Below, piece by piece: positions 41,900 to 50,031 of a DNA stretch of 64,000 nucleotides. Positions within the stretch are counted from its first letter, which is position 1. Every line of letters starts with the position of its first letter. The notes beneath the pieces are model-generated. The model ran no database searches. It worked only from the letters and a program-made list of their open reading frames with translations, and was not told the origin of the DNA. The position numbers and the translations under genes are program-made. Origin of the DNA: Luteococcus sp052116585 (lineage in GTDB: Bacteria; Actinomycetota; Actinomycetes; Propionibacteriales; Propionibacteriaceae); the NCBI RefSeq assembly GCF_052116585.1, contig NZ_JBQKKT010000013.1:1-64000 (forward strand), written 5' to 3'.

Positions 41900-44800
41900 A
41901 TGAGTGGGTTTGACTCTTCGCGCGCCCGCACGCGGACCGGCACCCGTCTGCTCAGCACCCTCGGCATCCTGCTGTTGCCCCTGGTCATCATCTCGGGCTT
42001 CCTCTGGGCCACCTCCGGCTCGTCCGGCCGGCTCCGTCAGGCGGAGGCCGCGATCGTGAACCTCGACGAGGGGAGCCTGGTGGCCGGCAAGCCGGTCCGC
42101 CTGGGCCAGGAGTATGCCCTGCAGCTCAAGAACCAGAAGGGCCCCAATTTCACCTGGCGCTACGGCGTCTCCCCGACGGAGGCCCAGCAGGGGCTCGCCG
42201 CGGGCCGCTATGCGGCAGCCGTGGTGATTCCGCCCACCTTCTCCAAGGTGTTGACGGGAACCAGCCAAGGAGGTGCGGACGAGAAGGCGACGCTCATCGT
42301 GGAGCGCTCGCCTGTTTCTGGTGTCAGCGACCAGATGGTCTTCTCGCAGCTCTCGGCGGCCGCCACCCAGTCCGTCTCCAGCTCGGTGACGCGCACCTAC
42401 CTGGAGAATCTCTTCGTCACCTCCACGGAGGTCGGTACCGCCCTGGGCGAGACCGCCACCGTCGCCCAGGAGGCTGCTGTTGCGGCAGACGCCCTCGAGG
42501 GACAGGCCCGTTCTGCCCAGGACGCGTCGGGCAGCGCCGCCGAGCAGGCCGACGAGGCCGGATCACGCACCGGACAGCTCGTCGAGGCGACGGACGAAAC
42601 GGTCCGCGGCGTCCAAGGGGTGGAGGACTCCACCACTGCTGCCCAGGAGAGTGCCACCGTCGCTGCCGAGGCATCGGCCGAGCAGGGACGTGCTCTGGAG
42701 GAGGTTGCCAAGCAGGCCTCCGAGATCTCCGAGGTGGCCACCGAGGCCAACCGGAGCACCGAGGAACAGGCCAAGGGTGCAGCGGGTGCCGCCAAGGACG
42801 TCGCCACGGCTGGTGAGACTGCCGATGAGGTGGCTCGGTCGGCCTCGCAGAACCGCACGGCCGCCGAGGACTACACCGGTCAGGTGGGGGAGGCCGCCGC
42901 CCAGCAGGCCAAGCTGCAGCAGCAGCTGGGCGATGTCCAGGGTTCCCTGAAGGACTACGTCGAGAATGTGCGCGTCGTCACCACCGCGGTGAAGAAGGCG
43001 ACGGGAGGCACCGGCGCTGCTGGTGACGCCGGAGCCGAGGTTCGCGAGCCCATGGTGACCCAGCCCACCGAGACCGCGGTGACCCAGCCCACCACGGGTC
43101 CGACGACGTCGGGCCAGGCCGGTTCCGAGCAGTCCGGTGCCAGTACGGGCCGAGAGGTGCGCGAGGAGAGCGGCCCCCGCATTCCACAGATCCCCCTGGT
43201 TCCTGCCAGGCAGGCACCGGCGCAGGAGGCACGCCCCAAGAGCCTCCCGACGCAGGCCGCTGAGGGGCGTCCCGTCGAGCCCGGTGTGGAATCCTCCCGT
43301 AGCGAATCGCCCTCCCCGGTTGCCGAGGCCACTGCAGACGCGACCCCCACGGAGTCCGATGCCGCACGCGCGGCTGCCGCCCCTGATGTCATCGCCGATG
43401 CTCGCGACGAGCAGGCGCCGTCCACGCAGGACGCGGCTGGCCAGCAGCCCGAATCCGCACCGGCCCCCGGTCAGTCGGCCCGGGTGCAGGCCTCTCTGCG
43501 TCTCGATGTCGTGCGCAGCCAGGCGGCTCCGACGGCTGAGCGCGATGCCATCGTCAAGGAGCTGCGTGCTGCCGCCCGCTCCCTGGAGCAGGCCGAGGCC
43601 GATGTGCCGGAGCTCAACAAGCAGGCCGCCGCCAACCAGGCTGCCGCGGACGAACTGCTGGCCAGTTACCGGTCCATGATGGATTCGCTGCCGACCAAGA
43701 AGGTCAACGCGAACCAGGGCGTGGGCAACGTGCCGCCCGAATGCACCGAGTACAGCAAGGCCGACAAGGAGGCGCTACGCGCCTGCAAGGCCGGCGCCGC
43801 GGCCGGTTACAACCGTGCCGTCGACGAGGTCCTTGCGGCGTCAAAGGACAGTGGCCACGAGCAGAAGATCCTGCAGGTCCAGGCCAGCGCCAAGACCCTG
43901 GCCGATGCCCTGGAGTCGCTCGAGTCCAGCCGCGCGAAGACAGTGGCCACGCTCGAGGATCTCGCCGATCGCGTCGCAGGGCTGGACCTGACGACACCGG
44001 CCCCCCCCGTGGACCCGTTGCCCAGCACCAAGCCGTCGCCGACTGTGGACCCGACGCCCAGCACGGATCCCAAGCCGACTGACCAGCCCAGCGCCGATCC
44101 GAAGCCCAGCGCGGATCCGAAGCCCAGCGCGGATCCGAAGCCGAGTGACAAGCCGAGCGCGGATCCGAAGCCGAGTGACAAGCCGAGCGCGGATCCGAGT
44201 TCGAGCACGGAGCCAAGTCCGTCCGCCGATCCGAGCGGCACTCCCGCCCCCTCGCCCAGCGACCAGCCGAGCGCGGATCCCAGTACCCAGCCGACCCCCG
44301 CCCCGGGCGTCGAGGTGCTCAAGGACGCCCAGGTGGCGGCCGCCGTGTCCCAGTTGGAAACCGCGTCGACCACGGTGGAGCGCCAGCTCGGCGAGCTGGA
44401 CACGGCACTCTCCGAGGGCGTCGAGAGCCTGACCAAGGTCACGGCCGAGTCCGACGCGTCCAAGGCGCTGACCACCGGCGCCGACCAGATGGACCAGGTG
44501 GCCGCCCAGCAGGTGGAGACCGTGCGCCAGCTACAGGAGAGCCTGGACACCCTGAACCAGGGCATGACCCAGCTCGCCGAGAGCATGACGGGTCTGGAGA
44601 CCTCCGCCGCCGCTCTCGACGCGGAGACCACGAGGGTCAGTGACAACACCACTGCTGTGGCGGAGCGGATGCAGCTGCTCGACGATCAGATGACCTCTCT
44701 CCAGACGGCCACCGCGGAGGCTGCGGTGCGCGTCGCGGAGACCCAGGGCCGGGCGTCGGCCGTCCAGGAGCAGGTCAGCGCCCTGCAGCAGTCCAGCGGC

Positions 44801-45577
44801 GTCGTGACCACCCGGACCGAGGTGGTCACCCAGTCGGCGGCCCAGCAGACCGAACGCAGCGTCACCGTCGCCAAGCGCATCGACAGTGCCCACGCCCAGG
44901 TTCCCAACTACGACGACGCCGAACGCCAGAAGCTGACCGATGTGGTCAGCCAGCCCATCGACGTCTCGCGCTCCAACTCCTTCCGCAATGTCGGGTGGGT
45001 CAGCATGCTGATGCTGCTCTCGCTGTGGGCCGGCGCCATGGGGCTGCACAGCTCCCTGGTGCCGATCAGCAGCCGGGCCCGTCGCTCCACGGAGGGCTCG
45101 ATCGGCCTGCTCGTCGCGGAGATGGTCCCTGCCGCCGGGCTCGCGGTGCTTCAGGGGCTGGCGGTCGGCGCCGTCGGTCGCGTGGCCTTGCCAATGTCGG
45201 CTGGTCAATGGGCCGCGGTCACGGGGGCGCTGGTGGTCGCCAGTCTGGCCTTTGCCGCGGTGAACCACAGCCTGGTGGTCTTCCTGCGCGGCTTTGGCCG
45301 TCTGGTGGCGGCGGCCTTCGCCCTGGTGGCGGGCGCCGGTCTGCTGACCCAGGCCTATCCCGACGCGATGCTGGCGCTGCGCGGTCTGTCACCGATCACG
45401 CCCGCTGTCGACTGGGTGCGCGCGATCCTGACCGGTGCTCCGGGCGCTGGCACCAGCGCCGCGGTGCTGTTTGCCTGGTTGGGGATGGGAGCCCTGTTCA
45501 GCGCCCTGGCCATCCTGCGAGCCCGCAGCCCCGAGCCCCGTCGCGTGCCCACCATCCACGACCAGCCGGTGGAGTGA
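41900..45577 (+). CDS. Giant YhgE/Pip-type membrane protein
   Basis: A 1225-aa protein with an N-terminal membrane helix (about 17-38), a conserved YhgE/Pip start (AAIVNLDEGSLVAGKPV, RYAAAVVIPPTF), a very long predicted coiled-coil rich in Ala, Glu, Gln and Thr, a Pro/Ser/Asp/Lys low-complexity linker (about 700-810), another coiled-coil and six hydrophobic segments at about 1030-1215 like ABC-2 permeases. Related proteins are Lactococcus Pip (phage infection protein), Bacillus YueB and staphylococcal EsaA, which span the wall and aid phage adsorption or type VII secretion. A second low-complexity stretch lies at about 380-560. ATG at 41900 follows GGAGGG. No ESX genes are in the window, so a secretion role is open. 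Confidence 0.85.
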   Translation: MSGFDSSRARTRTGTRLLSTLGILLLPLVIISGFLWATSGSSGRLRQAEAAIVNLDEGSLVAGKPVRLGQEYALQLKNQKGPNFTWRYGVSPTEAQQGLAAGRYAAAVVIPPTFSKVLTGTSQGGADEKATLIVERSPVSGVSDQMVFSQLSAAATQSVSSSVTRTYLENLFVTSTEVGTALGETATVAQEAAVAADALEGQARSAQDASGSAAEQADEAGSRTGQLVEATDETVRGVQGVEDSTTAAQESATVAAEASAEQGRALEEVAKQASEISEVATEANRSTEEQAKGAAGAAKDVATAGETADEVARSASQNRTAAEDYTGQVGEAAAQQAKLQQQLGDVQGSLKDYVENVRVVTTAVKKATGGTGAAGDAGAEVREPMVTQPTETAVTQPTTGPTTSGQAGSEQSGASTGREVREESGPRIPQIPLVPARQAPAQEARPKSLPTQAAEGRPVEPGVESSRSESPSPVAEATADATPTESDAARAAAAPDVIADARDEQAPSTQDAAGQQPESAPAPGQSARVQASLRLDVVRSQAAPTAERDAIVKELRAAARSLEQAEADVPELNKQAAANQAAADELLASYRSMMDSLPTKKVNANQGVGNVPPECTEYSKADKEALRACKAGAAAGYNRAVDEVLAASKDSGHEQKILQVQASAKTLADALESLESSRAKTVATLEDLADRVAGLDLTTPAPPVDPLPSTKPSPTVDPTPSTDPKPTDQPSADPKPSADPKPSADPKPSDKPSADPKPSDKPSADPSSSTEPSPSADPSGTPAPSPSDQPSADPSTQPTPAPGVEVLKDAQVAAAVSQLETASTTVERQLGELDTALSEGVESLTKVTAESDASKALTTGADQMDQVAAQQVETVRQLQESLDTLNQGMTQLAESMTGLETSAAALDAETTRVSDNTTAVAERMQLLDDQMTSLQTATAEAAVRVAETQGRASAVQEQVSALQQSSGVVTTRTEVVTQSAAQQTERSVTVAKRIDSAHAQVPNYDDAERQKLTDVVSQPIDVSRSNSFRNVGWVSMLMLLSLWAGAMGLHSSLVPISSRARRSTEGSIGLLVAEMVPAAGLAVLQGLAVGAVGRVALPMSAGQWAAVTGALVVASLAFAAVNHSLVVFLRGFGRLVAAAFALVAGAGLLTQAYPDAMLALRGLSPITPAVDWVRAILTGAPGAGTSAAVLFAWLGMGALFSALAILRARSPEPRRVPTIHDQPVE
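44091..44215 (+). repeat. Tandem repeats coding for the KPSADP linker
   Basis: GATCCGAAGCCCAGCGCG repeats with 18-bp period and then passes into 30-bp units GATCCGAAGCCGAGTGACAA plus GCCGAGCGCG. They encode DPKPSA and DPKPSDKPSA within the large membrane protein. The near identity of the DNA copies points to recent slippage and likely length variation between strains. Confidence 0.85.
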
Positions 45578-45632
45578 GCTGGGGGTGCCCGCTGTACCGC
45601 TGCCGACCCCGAGGTTGGGCCCAGTGCCCACG

Positions 45633-45662
45633 GATCCCCGCACCGCTTGTGGTGCGGGGATC
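45633..45662. terminator. Terminator after YhgE/Pip gene
   Basis: A perfect 12-bp stem GATCCCCGCACC / GGTGCGGGGATC with a 6-base loop, 56 bases after the stop. Confidence 0.85.
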
Positions 45663-45716
45663 GTCTGTTCCCGGCGAGCTCCCAAGGAGTGGTCGCGAGC
45701 GGCCCGTCCCAGCCCC

Positions 45717-45945
45717 GCGTGGGTTCGTGTGGCGCGCGTGGGTTTCAGCTCCGCGTGGGTTCGTGTGGCGCGCGTGGGTTTCAACACTTCGCGTGTGCTA
45801 CAACCGTCGCGAGCCAATCCAACCCACGCGGCGCTGGGGTTGTCGGTTCCCGCGTGGGTTCGTGTGGCGCGCGTGGGTTTCAGCTCCGCGTGGGTTTCAA
45901 CACCTCGCGTGCGCTACAACCGTCGCGAGCCAACCCAACCCACGC
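45717..45945. repeat. GCGTGGG palindromic repeat cluster, locus 2
   Basis: Seven direct GCGTGGG elements start at 45717, 45736, 45753, 45772, 45852, 45871 and 45888; inverted CCCACGC elements start at 45823 and 45939. The two 60-base end segments (45772-45831 and 45888-45947) match each other closely and match the locus 1 segments at both ends (GCGTGGGTTTCAAC...AACCCACGCGG), while their centres differ (TACAACCGTCGCGAG here, GTACCCGTTGCGGGG in locus 1). It sits between two terminators in the 554-base gap of converging genes. Confidence 0.88.
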
Positions 45946-45994
45946 GGGCTCCCAAACCCCTGCCCAAGCCCCTGCGAGAGTGGCCTAACCAATA

Positions 45995-46027
45995 CCACGG
46001 GGAGGCCCCTGCGGCGCCTCCCCGTGG
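45995..46027. terminator. Strong bidirectional hairpin
   Basis: CCACGGGGAGGC and GCCTCCCCGTGG form a perfect 12-bp stem with a 9-base loop, between the converging YhgE/Pip and racemase-like genes. Confidence 0.85.
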
Positions 46028-46075
46028 CGCTGCCGTCGAGGGCACCGGCTTGCGACGCGGCAGGGGGTGACACAG

Positions 46076-46105
46076 ATCGACCCCGGCCATACAGCCGGGG
46101 TCGAT
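46076..46105 (-). terminator. Terminator after racemase-like gene
   Basis: A perfect 12-bp stem (ATCGACCCCGGC / GCCGGGGTCGAT) with a 6-base loop, 27 bases downstream of the minus-strand stop. Confidence 0.88.
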
Positions 46106-46131
46106 GGGTCGGGGTCAGGATCCTGACTAGC

Positions 46132-47172
46132 TCAGCCGCGGATCTCGTCGACGGTGACCGTGGTCAGACGTACCTGGACGGGCACCTCGTCGCCCACCGC
46201 GACCGATCCGGCGCCCGGCAGGAAGACCAGCGAGCTCTGCATGTGCGGGGGCTCGACGAAGAAGCGCTTCTTCCCCGCGATCGTGTAGGGGCTGAGGGCA
46301 AGACCCGCCGCCTCCATCGAACCTGACGCCAGGGTGATGGCTCGCTGGCGCATCGTCGAAGCCGCCGTCGGGGCCTCCAGGGCGATGCCGTTGGCGGTGC
46401 CGCCGCTGACCACCACCACCCATCCGTCGGTGGGCATCCGCCGCTGCCAGTAGCCAATTCGCTCGCCTCGATGCACCGGATGCATGTCCAGGACGCGCGC
46501 CGTGGTGCGACGCGTCTTCGGAGCGCCCAGCCACAGTTTGGTTCCCACGCGCAGGCGAGTGGGGACGGAGACCTCACCCCGCAAAGTGTCGTACTCCTGG
46601 GCTGTCAGGTGGCTCAGCCACAGCGGAGCCCGACGGGTGGCCAGTGCCCCCGCAGCCAGGGCACGGGCCTCGCCCAGACGGTCCTGCGCCACCATCGGCA
46701 GGTGGATGGTCCAGCCCTCCACCTGCAGATCCCCCAGTCGTTCGGAGATTCGGCCCAGGTCCTCCACGGGGAGGCCATGACGACGCATGGAGGTCATCAG
46801 CTCCAGCACCACGCGGGCCCGGGGATTCACGCTCTGGGCGGCGGCAAGGTCGTCGAGGCGGGCGATGGTGCTGATCACACGCTCGTCGTGCAGCACCTCC
46901 TCCCCATCGAAGCGGCTCCACGGGGTGAGGACGACGATGTCTCCGTGCCAGCCGCCCGCGCGGACCTGGGCGATCTCGGGCTGAGTGCCCACCGCCAGGG
47001 TGTCGATGGCGGGATTTCGCTCGGCCAGCAGTGAGGTCTCCTGCGCCAGCCGGCCGAGGCCATAGCCGTAGCCATTGCCCTTGGCGACGGGGACCAGCCC
47101 GGGGGCCTCGTCGGCGAAATTGGCCAGATGGGTACGCCAGGCCTCGGTGTCGATGGTCAGGGCCAGGCTCAT
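46132..47172 (-). CDS. Alanine-racemase-like PLP protein paired with FemX
   Basis: A 346-aa protein of the fold-III PLP (alanine racemase) family. VPVAKGNGYGYGLGRLA has the PLP lysine (K31), and GERIGYWQRR followed by DGWVVVVSGGTANGIAL lies in the C-terminal beta-domain where the second catalytic tyrosine normally sits. The rest is divergent from Alr, and it is shorter by about 20-30 residues. It overlaps the FemX stop by 4 bases. In many actinobacteria this pair stands together, suggesting it supplies or edits the amino acid that FemX places in peptidoglycan bridges; the actual reaction is unproven. Confidence 0.8.
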   Translation of the reverse strand: MSLALTIDTEAWRTHLANFADEAPGLVPVAKGNGYGYGLGRLAQETSLLAERNPAIDTLAVGTQPEIAQVRAGGWHGDIVVLTPWSRFDGEEVLHDERVISTIARLDDLAAAQSVNPRARVVLELMTSMRRHGLPVEDLGRISERLGDLQVEGWTIHLPMVAQDRLGEARALAAGALATRRAPLWLSHLTAQEYDTLRGEVSVPTRLRVGTKLWLGAPKTRRTTARVLDMHPVHRGERIGYWQRRMPTDGWVVVVSGGTANGIALEAPTAASTMRQRAITLASGSMEAAGLALSPYTIAGKKRFFVEPPHMQSSLVFLPGAGSVAVGDEVPVQVRLTTVTVDEIRG

Positions 47173-48416
47173 CGCTTGGTCACCTTCTTCACAAGCTGCG
47201 CGACGGGAGCGGCCTTCTGGGCGACGCTGTCCTTGATCCGGGCCCGGTTCATGTACCCGTCGAAGGCCAGGTAGAGGGGCTTGTTGATGGGCATGTCCCA
47301 CTCGCCGGGGTAGGCGATCGCCTGTCCGCCGGTGCCCACCTTGAACTGGATCAGGCCGATCTCCGGATCGTCGGCGCCCACACCCTCGGTGATGCCGCGC
47401 AGGTCGTAGACGCTCGCGCCGGCCTCCAGCGAATCCTGGATCATCTGCCACTGGATGCGGTTGCTGCCGCGCACCTCTCGCTTGGCATTGCTGCTGGCGC
47501 CATAGGAGTACCACGTGTGCTTGCCCACCTGGATCCACGTGGTGGCGGCGACCACGTCGCCCTCGTGCCTGGCCAGATAGACGCGCATCCGGTCGATCCC
47601 CTGCGGCTGCTCCAGAGCCTCGCCGTCTTGCTTGCCGTTCAGCGCATCCCACATGGTCTCGAAGTAGCTCAGGGGGCGGGGGTGGAAGTTGTCGCGCTCT
47701 GCCGTCACCAGGTAGACCTCGTGGAAGGCGGCCAGGTCCTCGCGGGTGCCGCGGATGATCTCCACGCCAGACTTGTCGGCCTTCTTGATGTTGCGACGCC
47801 ACAGCTGGTTCATGCCCTTGAGCACCTCGTCGGCGCTCTTCTGGGTGCCATCCTCGTGGGTCAGCGGCAGCTGGAAGTTGAACTTGGGCTGGCCAGCGGC
47901 AAAGCCCTCGCCGTCCTTGGGGGCCTTCCATCCGAGCCGACGCAGCGTCGCCGCGACCTTGGCCACGTCAGGGTTGGAGGAGTCGGGGGTGACCTGCCCC
48001 AGCATGGTCACCTTCTCGTCGGCGATGGCCTCCTTGATGGTGTCGGGTCCCCAGGCGCGTTCGACGATCGCCGGGCCGATCCGCACGCCGAACGCACCCT
48101 TGCGCTTCACATGGGTGGTCAGGGCCGTGAGGATCTCGTCCAGGTCGTCGCGCAGCCAGTCGACGACCGGACCCTCGGGGAGGTAGGCGAGCGACCGCTT
48201 CACCTTGGGGAGCTGGCGGTAGAGCACCAGCCCGGCCCCGATGAGCTCGCTGCCGTCGAAGAAGCCCAGCGACTCGTTGCCCCACTCCGGCTTCACCTTG
48301 GCCCAGGCGGGCAGCTGCAGGAAGCTGACGGTGGTGGGGAAGTTCTGGTCCGCCGCCTTGGCCTCGACGAAGGCAAGGTGCTCGGCGGCGGTGATCTGGC
48401 GCACGGTGATGGTCAC
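47169..48416 (-). CDS. FemABX-family peptidoglycan bridge transferase
   Basis: A 415-aa cytosolic transferase with tandem GNAT-like domains that adds amino acids from aminoacyl-tRNA to the side chain of lipid II. Seen: FLQLPAWAKVKPEWGNE (the usual early FLQSxxWxxxK motif), YLPEGPVVDW, LWRRNIKKADKSGVEI and SYGASSNAKREVRGSNRIQW. The long helical-arm insertion typical of Staphylococcus FemA is not evident. ATG at 48416; the neighbouring racemase-like gene overlaps by 4 bases. The bridge amino acid cannot be read from sequence. Confidence 0.9.
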   Translation of the reverse strand: MTITVRQITAAEHLAFVEAKAADQNFPTTVSFLQLPAWAKVKPEWGNESLGFFDGSELIGAGLVLYRQLPKVKRSLAYLPEGPVVDWLRDDLDEILTALTTHVKRKGAFGVRIGPAIVERAWGPDTIKEAIADEKVTMLGQVTPDSSNPDVAKVAATLRRLGWKAPKDGEGFAAGQPKFNFQLPLTHEDGTQKSADEVLKGMNQLWRRNIKKADKSGVEIIRGTREDLAAFHEVYLVTAERDNFHPRPLSYFETMWDALNGKQDGEALEQPQGIDRMRVYLARHEGDVVAATTWIQVGKHTWYSYGASSNAKREVRGSNRIQWQMIQDSLEAGASVYDLRGITEGVGADDPEIGLIQFKVGTGGQAIAYPGEWDMPINKPLYLAFDGYMNRARIKDSVAQKAAPVAQLVKKVTKR

Positions 48417-48477
48417 CCTTCGAGGCTACCGGACGCTTCCTGAGCTCTTGGGGCGTGTGCGGGAGCACCCGGTCCCC

Positions 48478-48545
48478 AAACTGAGAGCCCTGGCGGCACT
48501 GGACACGTTCAAATCGGGTCCATGGCCGCTGGGGCTCTCAGTTTT
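48478..48545. repeat. Bracketing hairpin repeat, copy A (left of restriction island)
   Basis: AACTGAGAGCCC then TGGCGGC pairs with GCCGCTGGGGCTCTCAGTT over 19 bp with two mismatches; a nested TGGAC/GTCCA stem lies in the loop. A-runs precede and TTTT follows, so it can terminate both ways. The hsdM stop codon lies inside the right arm. Copy B (58540-58601) shares GCGGCACTGGACACGTTCAA and TGGCCGCTGGGGCTCTCAGT in the same orientation. Confidence 0.85.
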
Positions 48546-50031
48546 GTTCGACGGATCCGAGCTGCGCCTCCAGCGCCGAGGCGACGGCCTCGAACTCGGT
48601 GAGCGCGGCGGTGAGGTCCTCGACGATTTCCCGGGCGATCACCTCGGGCGACGGCAGGCTGTCGAGGTCCGTGAGTGAGTCGTCCTTGAGCCAGGTGATG
48701 TCCAGGTTCGCCTTGTCCCGGGCGATGATCTCGTCGTAGGTGAAGGCGCGGAAGCGCTCGGATTCGGTGCGGGTGCTGCGGGGCGCTCCCGGCTTGTAGC
48801 ACGCGACGAATTCGTCGAGGTGGCGGCGTTGCAGCGGGTTCTGCTTGAGCGTGAAGTGCTGGTTGGTGCGCAGGTCGTAGACCCATAGCTTCTCGGTCCA
48901 GTGCTGGCCGGGGTTGGCCTTCTTGCGGTCGAAGAAGAGCACATTGGCCTTGACGCCTTGGGCATAGAAGATGCCAGTGGGCAGCCGCAGCATGGTGTGC
49001 AGGTCGTAGTCGTCGAGCAGCTTCCTGCGGATGGTCTCGCCCGCGCCTCCTTCGAAGAGCACATTGTCCGGGAGGACGACGGCGGCGCGGCCGTTCACCT
49101 CCAGGATGGTCATGATGTGCTGCAGGAAGTTCAGCTGCTTGTTGCTGGTGGTGGCAACGAAATCGGACCGTTCGATGACGGTGTTCTCGCTGGTCTCGCC
49201 GTCGTCGCCGTAGAAGGTGGTGACCGATGACTTGCGTCCGAAGGGCGGGTTGGTGAGCACGACGCTCCAGCGGCGGCCGGGGTCGCTGGCCAGTGAGTCG
49301 CGCACGTCGATGGGGGAGCGGCCGTCGTAGCTGCCGACGCCGTGCAGCAGCAGGTTCATGGCGGCCAGACGGGCGGTGCCGTCGACGAGTTCGCCACCGT
49401 GGATGAAGCCTTCGCGCAGATGCTGCTTCTGCGTGGGGGTGAGGCTTGCGGCGTCCTTTGAGGCGTGTTCGTGGGCCATCAGGAGGAAGCCGCCGGTGCC
49501 GCAGGCCGGGTCTGTGACGGTGTCGGCCACCGTCGGATCAATGACGTCGACGATGGCCTGGATCAGGGGACGGGGTGTGAAGTACTGGCCGGCGCCGGAC
49601 CCCTTGTCGGAGGCGCCCTTGGCCAGCAGAGACTCGTAGGCGTCGCCGTTGATGTCGGTGCCGCTGGCGGACCAGTTCTCCTTGTTGATCAGGTCGTGGA
49701 TGAGGCGTTGCAGCTTGGCCGGGTCCTGGATGCGGTTCTGGGCCTTGCGGAAGATGGTGCCGATGACGCCGTCGCGGCGGCCCAGCTCGAGGAGCATTCG
49801 GGTGTACTCGGCTTCCAGCGCGACGCCCTTCTTGTCGAGCAGCCGCTGCCAGGAGAACTCGTCGGGCAGGATCTGCTCGGGAGCCAGCGGGCGGGTGGCG
49901 CGCTCGTGGGCCATCTTGAGGAAGAGCAGGTAGGTGAGCTGCTCGGTGTATTCGAGCACGCCGACGCCGTCGTCGCGCAGCACGTCGCAGAAGGCCCACA
50001 GCTTGTCGACGAGGCGTTTGGCGTCGGTCAT
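48538..50031 (-). CDS. hsdM: Type I restriction-modification methyltransferase HsdM
   Basis: A 497-aa N6-adenine methyltransferase subunit that with HsdS methylates the recognition sequence. The N-terminal helical HsdM_N domain (LVDKLWAFCDVLRDDGVG) is followed by the AdoMet fold: TDPACGTGGFLLMAHEH (motif I) and VVLTNPPFGRKS (NPPF, motif IV). GAGQYFTPRPLIQAIVDVI precedes them. ATG at 50031 overlaps the Fic stop. It is last in a same-strand run that starts with hsdR, and is separated from hsdS by four other genes, which is unusual because hsdM and hsdS normally adjoin. The stop codon lies in a bracketing hairpin. Confidence 0.95.
   Translation of the reverse strand: MTDAKRLVDKLWAFCDVLRDDGVGVLEYTEQLTYLLFLKMAHERATRPLAPEQILPDEFSWQRLLDKKGVALEAEYTRMLLELGRRDGVIGTIFRKAQNRIQDPAKLQRLIHDLINKENWSASGTDINGDAYESLLAKGASDKGSGAGQYFTPRPLIQAIVDVIDPTVADTVTDPACGTGGFLLMAHEHASKDAASLTPTQKQHLREGFIHGGELVDGTARLAAMNLLLHGVGSYDGRSPIDVRDSLASDPGRRWSVVLTNPPFGRKSSVTTFYGDDGETSENTVIERSDFVATTSNKQLNFLQHIMTILEVNGRAAVVLPDNVLFEGGAGETIRRKLLDDYDLHTMLRLPTGIFYAQGVKANVLFFDRKKANPGQHWTEKLWVYDLRTNQHFTLKQNPLQRRHLDEFVACYKPGAPRSTRTESERFRAFTYDEIIARDKANLDITWLKDDSLTDLDSLPSPEVIAREIVEDLTAALTEFEAVASALEAQLGSVEQN

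Noticed and set aside
41333..41903. Small genes upstream of the YhgE/Pip gene
   Set aside because: Frames cross a 27-bp tandem duplication, lack ribosome sites, and look like untranslated high-GC sequence.
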